From NCBI GenBank assembly GCA_021788565.1, contig JAJYKO010000162.1, forward strand, positions 1 to 8,884: 8,884 nt of DNA. The letters are read 5' to 3'. Numbering within the stretch: position 1 is the first letter of the stretch; every line of letters starts with the position of its first letter. Of this stretch, positions 1 through 5,020 are shown piece by piece. Both the position numbers and the translations under genes were made by a program. Source of the DNA: Chloroflexota bacterium. Its GTDB lineage: Bacteria; Chloroflexota; UBA6077. Below the pieces are notes generated by a model that was not told where the DNA came from, made no database searches, and was given only the letters and a program-made list of their open reading frames with translations.

Positions 1-2
1 TG

Positions 3-929
3 AGGCGCCTCACGCTCGCCGCCGACCACGTAGCCTCGGGTGACTTCTCCCAGCGGGTCGAGGTCAACTCCAGGGATGAGCTCGCTTCCCTGGCCGAAGC
101 TTTCAACACGATGGCCGCGAGCCTGGCGAAGACCGAGGAGCAGAGGAAGCGGCTGTTTTCCGACATCGCCCACGAGCTGAAGACTCCCATCTCGGTCATC
201 CAGGGCAACGTAGAGGCAATCATGGATGGGGTAGTCGACCCGACTCCCGAGCGGATGGCTTCGCTACGGGATGAGACCCTGCTTCTGTCGAGGCTGGTCA
301 CGGACCTGAGGGACCTCTCGCTCGCCGAAGCCGGGCAGCTCAAGCTGCACCCTGAGCCAACGGATCTCGAAGAGCTCCTGAAGACCGCCGCGGCAGGGAT
401 GCAGCCGCAGGCGGAGGAACGACGGGTACAGTTGGAGACGCACCTCGAAGGAGGACTGCCGCTGGTTCTCGCGGACCGAGATCGGGTCGGGCAGGTGTTG
501 CGCAATCTGGTCGCCAACGCCCTTCGATACACGCCTACCGGAGGGAGGGTTGAGCTATCAGCGGTAAGCCACCAGTCGTCAGCTATCAGTCATCACCCAT
601 CAGTCGCAGGTCGCAAGTGGAACTCAGAACCCAGCACCCAGAACCTAGAACCCAGAACCGGGGCATCTTCCCTCGTGGTGGTCACAGTCATGGACACCGG
701 CGCGGGAATACCTGCCGACGACCTGCCCCACATCTTCGAACGTTTCTACCGGGTCGACAGGTCCAGAACTAGAATTAGCGGCGGCACAGGGCTGGGCCTC
801 GCGGTGGTGAAACAGTTGGTGGAGTCTCAGGGGGGAAGAGTCTGGGCTGAGAGCGAGGTCGGGAAAGGCACCACGTTCCACTTCACCCTTCCAGCGGTCG
901 CTCGAGCCGCGGAGCCCGTTACCACCTGA
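3..929 (+). CDS. Sensor histidine kinase, 5' end outside the window
   Basis: C-terminal part of a membrane two-component sensor kinase, which autophosphorylates on His and passes the phosphate to a response regulator that should lie upstream. The frame is open from base 3. Visible residues 1-40 are the end of a HAMP linker (SGDFSQRV, DELASLAEAFNTM). The H-box FSDIAHELKTP follows with the phospho-accepting His at visible residue 57. The ATP-binding domain has an N-box (NLVANALRYTP, near residues 169-178), a G1 box (DTGAGIP, about 231-237), an F-box (FERFYR) and a G2 box (GGTGLGLA, about 260-267). All catalytic motifs are intact. The oddity is about 35 low-complexity residues between the N-box and the G1 strand, encoded by a heptanucleotide repeat; homologues normally have a short loop there. 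The ATG at 111 is internal to the HAMP-DHp coding sequence and is not the start. The signal sensed cannot be told. Confidence 0.95.
   Translation, partial: RRLTLAADHVASGDFSQRVEVNSRDELASLAEAFNTMAASLAKTEEQRKRLFSDIAHELKTPISVIQGNVEAIMDGVVDPTPERMASLRDETLLLSRLVTDLRDLSLAEAGQLKLHPEPTDLEELLKTAAAGMQPQAEERRVQLETHLEGGLPLVLADRDRVGQVLRNLVANALRYTPTGGRVELSAVSHQSSAISHHPSVAGRKWNSEPSTQNLEPRTGASSLVVVTVMDTGAGIPADDLPHIFERFYRVDRSRTRISGGTGLGLAVVKQLVESQGGRVWAESEVGKGTTFHFTLPAVARAAEPVTT
557..661 (+). repeat. Degenerate heptanucleotide tandem array inside the kinase gene
   Basis: Fifteen contiguous 7-base units (15 x 7 = 105 bases = 35 codons) with a purine at position 1 of every unit. The left part consists of variants of ATCAGTC (for example 585-591 and 599-605, with ATCACCC between). 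The middle has GCAGGTC and GCAAGTG. The right part consists of variants of GAACCCA (627-633 and 648-654 identical). The phase never breaks. It resembles in kind the short tandemly repeated heptanucleotides (STRR) described in cyanobacteria, though the units are different. Since 105 is divisible by both 7 and 3, the kinase frame survives and no stop occurs in this frame. Confidence 0.85.
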
Positions 930-975
930 TCCGCGCGCCCTGTCAACTGCTAGCTCCCGCTTTTGATCTCCTTTG

Positions 976-1019
976 TTCACAACTTCCCCACAGTCCCTTC
1001 ACGGGATCTTCACAGTCGT
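976..1019. promoter_or_regulatory. Four tandem 11-bp direct repeats, Pho-box-like operator
   Basis: Units begin at 976, 987, 998 and 1009, exactly one 11-base step apart. Each opens with a pyrimidine pair and CAC (TTCAC three times, CCCAC once), and two continue as CACAGTC. Direct repeats at 11-bp spacing, close to one helical turn, are the usual target of OmpR/PhoB-family winged-helix regulators; Streptomyces PhoP units, for example, have a GTTCAC-type core. The regulator could be the partner of the kinase just upstream, but that is inference. A possible extended -10 (TG-T-TACGAC) follows at 1023-1031. Confidence 0.6.
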
Positions 1020-1169
1020 AAGTGTTACGACTCCGCGGCCAGGCCAATCAGGAGGGGTGACGATCACCCACGTGATGCACGGGGGCATGGACGGTCAGCA
1101 CCTGTTTGAGGTGACAGCCGAGACCGGCTCGTCGACAAAGCCTGTGTACCACCTGTATGTCCGTGCCAA

Positions 1170-1206
1170 CTGGGTAAAGGGGAGATCGGCTCGCCCCTTT
1201 ACCCAG
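1170..1206. terminator. Perfect 13-bp hairpin, possible transcription terminator
   Basis: CTGGGTAAAGGGG at 1170-1182 pairs perfectly with 1194-1206, leaving an 11-base loop. It sits exactly where the similarity of the DUF1573-like fragment ends. No T-run follows on either strand, so it is either a non-canonical terminator, an mRNA 3'-end stabiliser or a palindromic repeat. Confidence 0.55.
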
Positions 1207-1324
1207 TCATCCCGCGCTCGCCTATCTTTCCGCTACCGCAGGACTCGTCGCCCTCTCGGTGATGCCCCCTCGTAACGGCGAAATCAAACGTGGGCGGTCA
1301 GGCCAGGTCGTCCTTCACCCTGCG

Positions 1325-1774
1325 TCAACTGGTCTGTCTGCTGGGTGACCCCGAGGGCATCTCCATCGCCGCGGCAGACAGGTCCGACGTGCAGAAGGCG
1401 CACTTGGTGGCCGCCAACGGGACCTTGCTCAGGCAGTAGGGGCACTCCTTCATGTTCACGGGCTCGGCCGGCGGCTCCCCCTTGTAACGGTCCATCATCC
1501 TCTGGACTGGAACAACGACGAAGTAGTAAACAACCGCGGCGATAACCAGGAAGCCGATGAGCGCGTTGATGAAGTCCCCGATCAGGAACTTCGAGCCATT
1601 GACGGTGAAGAACCAGGCCGAGAAGTCGGGCACACCACCGAAGGCGCCGATGACAGGGGTAACCATGTCCTTGACGAGCGCCTGTACCACCGTGCCGAAC
1701 GCAGCGCCGATCACGACCGCGACTGCCAGGTCAACCACGTTCCCGCGAAGCAGAAACTTCTTGAATCCGCTCAC
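1325..1774 (-). CDS. mscL: Large-conductance mechanosensitive channel MscL with C-terminal zinc ribbon
   Basis: Pore of the inner membrane that opens under membrane tension and releases solutes in hypo-osmotic shock; MscL works as a homopentamer. The amphipathic N-terminus and TM1 (residues about 3-45, with FLLRGNVVDLAVAVVIGAAF) and TM2 (about 64-90, with GDFINALIGFLVIA) match the family closely. After RMMDRYKG comes a Pro/Glu linker and a CPYC (C111, C114) / CAFC (C125, C128) knuckle pair, then a short Ser/Pro tail. This ribbon replaces the plain charged helix of the E. coli protein and is seen in several other bacterial MscLs. The start is GTG, chosen because AAGGAGG (1782-1788) lies 7 bases before it. 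At 149 residues it is a little longer than the usual 130-150. It has its own promoter and no gene is coupled to it. Confidence 0.97.
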   Translation of the reverse strand: MSGFKKFLLRGNVVDLAVAVVIGAAFGTVVQALVKDMVTPVIGAFGGVPDFSAWFFTVNGSKFLIGDFINALIGFLVIAAVVYYFVVVPVQRMMDRYKGEPPAEPVNMKECPYCLSKVPLAATKCAFCTSDLSAAAMEMPSGSPSRQTS

Positions 1775-1829
1775 CTCTCTACCTCCTTTTTCATTTCGCG
1801 AATTTTAGTAAGGCCCGAAGTGCATCTAT

Positions 1830-1858
1830 AGTATCATCTTTACGAAGACATCCGGCAA
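1830..1858 (-). promoter_or_regulatory. Predicted promoter of mscL
   Basis: On the minus strand TTGCCG (1853-1858) and GATACT (1830-1835) are spaced 17 bases, a sigma70-like arrangement with four matches in each hexamer. Transcription would start near 1823, giving a leader of about 50 bases before the GTG. This short AT-rich stretch stands out from the GC-rich surroundings. Confidence 0.4.
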
Positions 1859-1887
1859 CCCGCCTTGCTCACGAGCAGGAAGAGCCC

Positions 1888-2035
1888 CTACGCTAATCTG
1901 GCCTCGCGGACCAGGTTCAGGAGATCGCGGAGGATCGAGGCCGCGGCAGGTATCCTGCCAGAGGTCCCGCCGATGATCGTGACTGTGCCCACAAGATCTG
2001 GGTGGTAGTCCGATAAAAGATGCCAGGGCGAACGG
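1888..2035 (-). pseudogene. Possible 3' gene remnant of unknown family
   Basis: Just downstream of the DUF72 stop, a minus-strand frame gives a protein-like stretch (SDYHPDLVGTVTIIGG, then GRIPAAASILRDLL) ending in TAG at 1888-1890. It has no credible start or ribosome binding site, and the open frame extends upstream only as a shadow of the DUF72 gene. The alternating hydrophobic strand, Gly-rich turn and amphipathic helix faintly recall the end of a homoserine dehydrogenase-like domain, but I cannot assign it. It may equally be chance. Apart from this and the mscL promoter, I see nothing in 1775-2041. Confidence 0.25.
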
Positions 2036-2041
2036 AGCGGG

Positions 2042-2887
2042 CTAGAAGAGGGTATCGGACTGGCTGGCCGGCGCCGTAGCCACGGGCAGGCCAAGGCGGG
2101 CCTGAAGGGCGGCGATGGTGCCGGGGGCGAATCCCTGATAGTGGTTGTTGGAGGCGACGATAATTCGCTTCACTTTGCGCTCCACCAGTTCCATAACTCC
2201 TTGAGCCCAGAAGTCCAGGGCGTCGTCTCGCTCGATCTGGACCTCGTCCATTCGGGTGATCTCTTTGCGGCGTCCCTGGAGCCGCACGTAGGCCAGCTCG
2301 GCAGTGGTGACCTCAAGCTGCTTTGGCATGTAGTAGAGGTCCTGGGCAACCAGGGCGACACCTCTCTCCCTGAGAAGGCTCCCGACCTCGTCATTCAGCC
2401 AGCCGCGGTGGCGAAACTCGACCGCCCACCGGAGGTCGGCCGGCAGCGCCTCGAGGAATGCACGCAGCACGGGAAGGTTCTCGGGCTTCCAGTGCCACTG
2501 CGGCGGCAACTGCACCAGCAGGGCAAATAGCTTGTCCTCCAGGAGGCGCATGGTCTCGACAAAGGTCTCCATCTGCCTCTTCCATCCCTCTCCCCGCAAC
2601 GGCTTGCGGGGAAAACCGGTCTTGGGATCCGGGTCGTGGGTCACGACCTGGGGGACCTTCGCGGCGAAGCGGAAGTCCTCGGGGGTGGAGTCGTACCATT
2701 TCAGTACCGTGGGTGGGCTTGGCGTGGCGTAGAAAGTACTGTCGATCTCGACGAAATCGAAGGCGGTGGCGTAGGCTGAAAGCCGGTCCGACGCCTTCGT
2801 GCCGCCCGCGTAGAACGGCCCCTGCCAGTCGCTTTCCGTCCAGCCCTGACAACCGAGACGGACCTCCGTGCCCTGGATGTCTGCCAT
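2042..2887 (-). CDS. DUF72 (YecE-like) TIM-barrel protein
   Basis: A 281-residue protein of the DUF72 family, whose biochemical function is not established. The family landmarks are all visible in order: the N-terminal RLGCQGWTESDWQGPFY; FDFVEIDSTFYATP after the first helix; FRFAAKVPQVVTHD; LLVQLPPQW; RWAVEFRHRGWL; AYVRLQG; and the C-terminal SNNHYQGFAPGTI near residue 250. These conserved Glu, His, Arg and Asn residues line the barrel's putative active site, so the protein looks functional. I start it at the ATG at 2887 because GGAGG (2893-2897) lies 5 bases before it. The in-frame ATG at 2920 has no comparable site and adds 11 unlikely residues. There is no signal peptide, so it is cytoplasmic. 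It is divergent from the PAP2 gene. Confidence 0.93.
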   Translation of the reverse strand: MADIQGTEVRLGCQGWTESDWQGPFYAGGTKASDRLSAYATAFDFVEIDSTFYATPSPPTVLKWYDSTPEDFRFAAKVPQVVTHDPDPKTGFPRKPLRGEGWKRQMETFVETMRLLEDKLFALLVQLPPQWHWKPENLPVLRAFLEALPADLRWAVEFRHRGWLNDEVGSLLRERGVALVAQDLYYMPKQLEVTTAELAYVRLQGRRKEITRMDEVQIERDDALDFWAQGVMELVERKVKRIIVASNNHYQGFAPGTIAALQARLGLPVATAPASQSDTLF

Positions 2888-3053
2888 TGGATCCTCCTTC
2901 ACCGCGATGCTGAAGGCCATTGTGCAACTTGCCTGCCATCACCGCAGCACAGCTAGCACGCTCTCGGGCGGTATCAATCGCGCACGTCTCAGCGGAGTTA
3001 AAGATCGCGGATACGTCGCCGCTTACCTTCGGCCGCGCCGTTAGTACACTTCC

Positions 3054-3062
3054 TGCTAAACT
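3054..3062 (+). promoter_or_regulatory. Extended -10 promoter, probably giving a leaderless PAP2 mRNA
   Basis: TGCTAAACT is an extended -10 element (TG, one base, then TAAACT at 3057-3062). I see no -35 hexamer 17 bases upstream. Transcription would begin about 3069-3071, on the start codon itself. There is no Shine-Dalgarno sequence before the gene, which fits leaderless initiation. The rest of the 2888-3067 divergent spacer shows no clear promoter for the DUF72 gene. Confidence 0.35.
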
Positions 3063-3070
3063 TCTGGGTG

Positions 3071-3835
3071 ATGAAACTCGACGAGAGAGTAACCAACAAG
3101 CTGTCAGATGAGACCCCGACAGGGGTTGTCGCCGGACTGCAAAGAATGGGCACTGAGGCCAAGCTTGGTCTCGCCGGCCTGGCAATATTCGTCCTAATAA
3201 CGATCCTCGTGCAGTGGGGTCTCCTGCGTGGTCTAGATTACTCGGTTGCGACCTCCATGCAGTACGTCGAGAATCCGGTGCTGGACCTGTGGATGACGGT
3301 TGCCGGCGACCTGGCGGTCGCAGAGCTGTCGGTGGTGTACGCCAGCGTGCTCAGCTTCGCTCTGTGGCGGGCAGGAGCAAGCAGGTGGTCCCTCGCTCCA
3401 TTCGCCTTCCTGCTGCCCACTGTGATCGAACTGGCATTCAAGACCTGGATTTATCAGCCTTCGATACCGCTCAGCCTTCACTTCCACATATCGGGAGGCA
3501 ACGTGTTCCCCAGCGTTCTGCTGGAGGGCTCGTTCCCAAGCGGCCATTCGCTGAGGAGCGCCTTCTTCTGCACATTCCTCGCGATCCTGATGTGGCAACA
3601 GCGGGGACCTTTCCCGAAGTTACTCGCCCTGGTAGTTTTTCTAATCGCCCCTGCCATCGGTCTGGCAATGCTGTATGCAGCCTGGCATTGGACTAGTGAC
3701 GTGGTCGCGGGGCTCATACTTGGGGCATCGTTCGCTCTCCTTGTGGCCCCGCCCGTAGCGACACGACTTGATGCCCATCGTAGCAGCTTTCGCCGTAGTC
3801 GAGCCGGCGATTTTGGGGACGGCGCTCGGAAGTGA
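3071..3835 (+). CDS. PAP2-family membrane phosphatase-like protein, divergent active site
   Basis: Integral membrane protein of the PAP2/acid-phosphatase superfamily, members of which dephosphorylate lipids such as phosphatidic acid or undecaprenyl diphosphate on the outer face of the membrane. About six hydrophobic segments are visible (numbered from the GTG at 3068: near 33-53, 72-100, 108-125, 160-176, 184-203 and 211-230). Motif 2 is present (PSGH at 157-160), as is the HxxxD of motif 3 (H207, D211). However, motif 1 (K-x6-R-P) is reduced to K125 with no arginine at 132, and the Ser-Arg that opens motif 3 is Ala-Met at 200-201. Two phosphate-binding arginines are thus missing, so activity is uncertain. 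Start: GTG at 3068 and ATG at 3071 are adjacent; I prefer ATG because the predicted transcript begins there. The tail is short, basic and cytoplasmic or disordered. Confidence 0.85.
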   Translation: MKLDERVTNKLSDETPTGVVAGLQRMGTEAKLGLAGLAIFVLITILVQWGLLRGLDYSVATSMQYVENPVLDLWMTVAGDLAVAELSVVYASVLSFALWRAGASRWSLAPFAFLLPTVIELAFKTWIYQPSIPLSLHFHISGGNVFPSVLLEGSFPSGHSLRSAFFCTFLAILMWQQRGPFPKLLALVVFLIAPAIGLAMLYAAWHWTSDVVAGLILGASFALLVAPPVATRLDAHRSSFRRSRAGDFGDGARK

Positions 3836-3840
3836 TCGAC

Positions 3841-3869
3841 GTAGAGGCGGGCTTGAAACCCGCCTCTAC
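3841..3869. repeat. GTAG-headed palindromic repeat (REP-like)
   Basis: GTAGAGGCGGG at 3841-3851 pairs perfectly with 3859-3869 around a 7-base loop. It begins 6 bases after the PAP2 stop codon. A GTAG tetranucleotide at the foot of a hairpin is the hallmark of REP elements mobilised by REP-associated tyrosine transposases. The ends also match those of the element at 6235-6323 (GTAG, one purine, GGC). It may end or protect the PAP2 transcript, but no T-run follows. Confidence 0.65.
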
Positions 3870-3915
3870 AGTCCTGATCCCGAGGCAACCCTGCGCCCGG
3901 GCACAGCGTCATCAG

Positions 3916-3944
3916 CGACGCGTCGGTCTGCAACGACCGGTCGT
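3916..3944. promoter_or_regulatory. Twin CGAC-NN-GTCG palindromes
   Basis: CGACGCGTCG (3916-3925) and ACGACCGGTCGT (3933-3944) are perfect palindromes sharing the pattern CGAC-NN-GTCG, with centres 18 bases apart. Such pairs can be operator sites for dimeric regulators. However, they lie between convergent genes, where an operator is not expected. They may be chance in GC-rich DNA. Apart from these and the hairpin at 3841, I see nothing else clear in 3836-4079. Confidence 0.25.
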
Positions 3945-4079
3945 CTTGACCGCCGGATGATCCTCCCGCGGGTTTGGCTCGGACTCCACCGGTCGGACAC
4001 AACGCTCATTCCCTTTTGTCAAGGGGCGTGCCACACATCCTTGTTGTAGACAGAAGGACCGTCGCGTGGGCCTGGTCGG

Positions 4080-5018
4080 TTAAGCCTGAACGTGGTTGGG
4101 ATCGATGACGTATTCCCACCAGTTCCAGGAGATGCCGTGGCCCGCGCCGGTAGCGTGGGGGAAATGCCGGAGCCACCACCGGTGATGCTCGCGAACGTCG
4201 CCGTTGCCCCACTCCCTGCACGTAACTATTCGCGGCTGGCCGCTCAGGTCGGGGAAGCTGTACCAGACGTCGCACCTGCTCGCGACCGGTCGAGGATTGC
4301 CCCAGTCGTAGTCCCGTAGGCTATTGGGGGCAAAGTGGACGTTCCCGACCTCGGCGCGGCCGGGGAATCTTAGATCGTAGCGGGTGAAGCGCTCAAACAG
4401 GTTGGCGTCGCCGTTGGTCTGCTCGAAGAGCTTGCCGAGGATGGATTCCGCCCTGTGCCCCAGGTCCTCGAGCATTTCGCCGACGCCGCGCTCGTAGTTG
4501 AAGCCCATGATGACGAACCGGCGCGAGCAGCGCTGAGTCCCGCTCAGGGGCGGGGCGTTGCACCAGAAAGCGCCCGGCCCTGCCATGATGGACTCCCAGT
4601 AGCCGGCGCCGGGCGGACCGAACAGCCATACCTCATCGATTTCGGCGGAGTCTACCCTGTCGATCAGGTCGAACTCGCGAACCAGTTCCAGGTAATCGAC
4701 TTCGTCCGGGTCGTGAAAGTGGCCGGTTCGCCTGGCCGTGAGGTAGCTCTGCTCGCTGTAGCGAAATCGGTCACGCTTGATGGGGAAGCCATCCACCACG
4801 ATCCGTTCGACGATTTCGTAGTTGGCGTATCCGTGGCTGCACTCCCGAACATCGTCAATGTACCCTTGCGCCAACCGCTCCGGATCGTTCCACAGGGAGT
4901 ATTCTCGCAGCGTTCGTCCACCGTGTGAGCGGAGAACGGGATCGTGAGTGATCATGAGCACAGCACGGGACACCGGCACCGGCAGATTCACCCCCGACGC
5001 CGGAAAGCTGCTGCTCAT
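4080..5018 (-). CDS. Uncharacterised protein, coupled to an esterase
   Basis: I do not recognise a named family, although its sequence looks strongly constrained. It is 312 residues, soluble, with no signal peptide or membrane segment. It is rich in Trp, His, Tyr and Asp, and has five cysteines (C60, C153, C164, C249, C267). Likely motifs are THDPVLRSHGG (24-34), IDEVWLFGPPGAGYWES (127-143), GPGAFWCN (147-154), FVIMGFNYERGVGEML (168-183), EVGNVHFAPNS (223-233), YDWGN (237-241) and EWGNGDVREHHRWWLRHFPH (269-288). The cluster of His, Asp and Glu suggests an enzyme or metal site, which is inference. The start ATG lies two bases after the TAA of the upstream esterase. Its AGGA ribosome site, 7 bases before, sits in the esterase's last codons, so translation is probably coupled. 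It is the last gene of the operon. Confidence 0.8.
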   Translation of the reverse strand: MSSSFPASGVNLPVPVSRAVLMITHDPVLRSHGGRTLREYSLWNDPERLAQGYIDDVRECSHGYANYEIVERIVVDGFPIKRDRFRYSEQSYLTARRTGHFHDPDEVDYLELVREFDLIDRVDSAEIDEVWLFGPPGAGYWESIMAGPGAFWCNAPPLSGTQRCSRRFVIMGFNYERGVGEMLEDLGHRAESILGKLFEQTNGDANLFERFTRYDLRFPGRAEVGNVHFAPNSLRDYDWGNPRPVASRCDVWYSFPDLSGQPRIVTCREWGNGDVREHHRWWLRHFPHATGAGHGISWNWWEYVIDPNHVQA

Positions 5019-5020
5019 CC

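Larger units (their letters stand above)
973..1275 (+). pseudogene. Fragment of a DUF1573-like secreted beta-sandwich protein
   Basis: A 100-codon frame opens with TTG at 973. Its beginning overlaps the four 11-bp repeats, so that part is probably not coding. The piece from about 1030 to 1176 reads like the last strands of an Ig-like/DUF1573-type domain: PGQSGGVTI, a Gly-Met-rich HGGMDG turn, HLFEV, then PVYHLYVRANW. Residues after the Trp lie in a perfect hairpin and look non-coding. GGAGG at 1051-1055 could serve the GTG at 1072 or the ATG at 1075, giving a peptide with no signal sequence and only half a domain. I therefore read it as the 3' remnant of a gene whose N-terminal part is deleted, leaving its promoter and tail. 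The family assignment is from pattern memory and is weak. A small real gene starting at 1072 cannot be excluded. Confidence 0.4.

Noticed and set aside
1178..1345. Plus-strand frame with a hydrophobic run (about 1207-1260) between the hairpin and mscL
   Set aside because: The run is short, has no start or ribosome site, and the frame runs on into the mscL 3' end; probably chance.
1945..1959. GGCAGG-TAT-CCTGCC inverted repeat
   Set aside because: Six-base arms are common by chance in GC-rich DNA, and it lies inside the possible gene remnant rather than at a promoter.
2391..3185. 264-codon minus-strand frame overlapping the DUF72 gene and the spacer
   Set aside because: It is the shifted frame of the DUF72 gene, Arg/Gly/Pro-rich as expected for GC-rich DNA read out of frame, with no family motif.
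3478..4002. 174-codon minus-strand frame opposite the PAP2 gene
   Set aside because: Its sequence is the complement of the PAP2 membrane segments and it runs through the REP palindrome; no protein-like pattern.
4011..4025. CCCTT-TTGTC-AAGGG hairpin, with TTGACA on the minus strand, downstream of the unknown gene
   Set aside because: The stem is only 5 bp with no T-run, so it is not a credible terminator, and there is no -10 at proper spacing for the TTGACA.
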